A stretch of DNA of 5,683 bases from Promethearchaeia archaeon (lineage in GTDB: Archaea; Asgardarchaeota; Lokiarchaeia; Sigyniarchaeales; SOKP01): assembly GCA_029856295.1 (NCBI GenBank), contig JAHQWS010000165.1, positions 1 through 5,683 of the forward strand, in the 5' to 3' direction. Within the stretch, counting starts at the first letter, position 1, and each line of letters opens with the position of its first letter. A model generated the notes under the pieces. It made no database searches. It saw only the letters and a program-made list of their open reading frames with translations, and was not told the origin of the DNA. This document shows, piece by piece, positions 5,652 through 5,683 of the stretch. A program made the position numbers and the translations under genes.

Positions 5652-5679
5652 GGGGTAAGTATCCTGAACCTTAGGCTCC
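5652..5679 (+). other. Imperfect stem-loop directly after the uS2 stop
   Basis: GGGGTAAG (5652-5659) can pair with CTTA (5670-5673) and CTCC (5676-5679), leaving a GG bulge, one G-U pair and a 10-nt loop. No T-run follows within the window, so it is not a recognisable terminator. It might be a processing site or chance. An ATG at 5680-5682 could begin the next gene, but only one further base is available. Confidence 0.2.
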
Positions 5680-5683
5680 ATGT

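Noticed and set aside
5655..5660. GTAAGT, resembling a eukaryotic 5' splice donor, after uS2
   Set aside because: It lies outside the coding frame, behind an intact stop codon, and archaeal protein genes do not use spliceosomal introns; a chance hexamer.
5648..5674. ATG overlapping the uS2 stop (ATGA) as a translationally coupled next gene
   Set aside because: The frame ends at a TAG after eight codons.
5651..5683. Possible edge of a tRNA gene (GGTTCAGGAT on the minus strand resembles a T-loop)
   Set aside because: The flanking bases do not form a 5-bp T-stem and no acceptor or CCA-adjacent pairing can be built within the window.

Overview
The window is AT-rich (roughly one third GC by eye) and reads as a piece of an archaeal chromosome. 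The best evidence is the ribosomal protein uS2 at the right end, which has the archaeal/eukaryotic form of the family (TKTDERI, RFIPG, TNP, PANNRGKK). The archaeal-type HD-domain protein, the 421-residue LeuC that is a separate chain from LeuD, and TATA-like boxes about 28 nt upstream of two start codons (leaderless style) agree with this. An AT-rich Asgard-like lineage would fit the look of the proteins, but that is inference and is not proven by the sequence.

Layout: the left edge holds the C-terminal 60 codons of a gene that looks like an M28-family zinc aminopeptidase (+). It is followed after 32 nt by a two-gene + strand unit encoding the large and small subunits of a LeuCD/homoaconitase-type hydro-lyase. 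These two genes abut exactly (TAA then ATG), with a strong Shine-Dalgarno inside the end of the first. The unit runs head-on into a minus-strand HD-domain phosphohydrolase gene with only 5 nt between the two stop codons. A 225-nt AT-rich spacer follows, then two minus-strand membrane genes: a small multi-pass protein of unknown function and, upstream of it, a 12-TM sugar-porter-like MFS transporter. A 142-nt divergent intergenic region with a 9-bp inverted repeat separates the transporter from the + strand uS2 gene.

Functional picture: the LeuC and LeuD chains together form one [4Fe-4S] isomerase that would interconvert 2-hydroxy and 3-hydroxy di/tricarboxylic acids (leucine, isoleucine or lysine/2-oxosuberate type pathways). 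No synthase or dehydrogenase partner is in the window, and the substrate-specificity loop of the small subunit is atypical (TLTM where YLRT or YLVY-type sequences are usual), so the substrate is open. The transporter and the small membrane protein may be cotranscribed. uS2 carries an unusual N-terminal extension, a short lysine run followed by about 56 residues of which 30 are acidic, and starts with TTG. I found no mobile element, CRISPR array, tRNA or rRNA. The two most notable items are the uS2 extension and the atypical LeuCD signature residues. I did not find a convincing wholly new multi-gene system.
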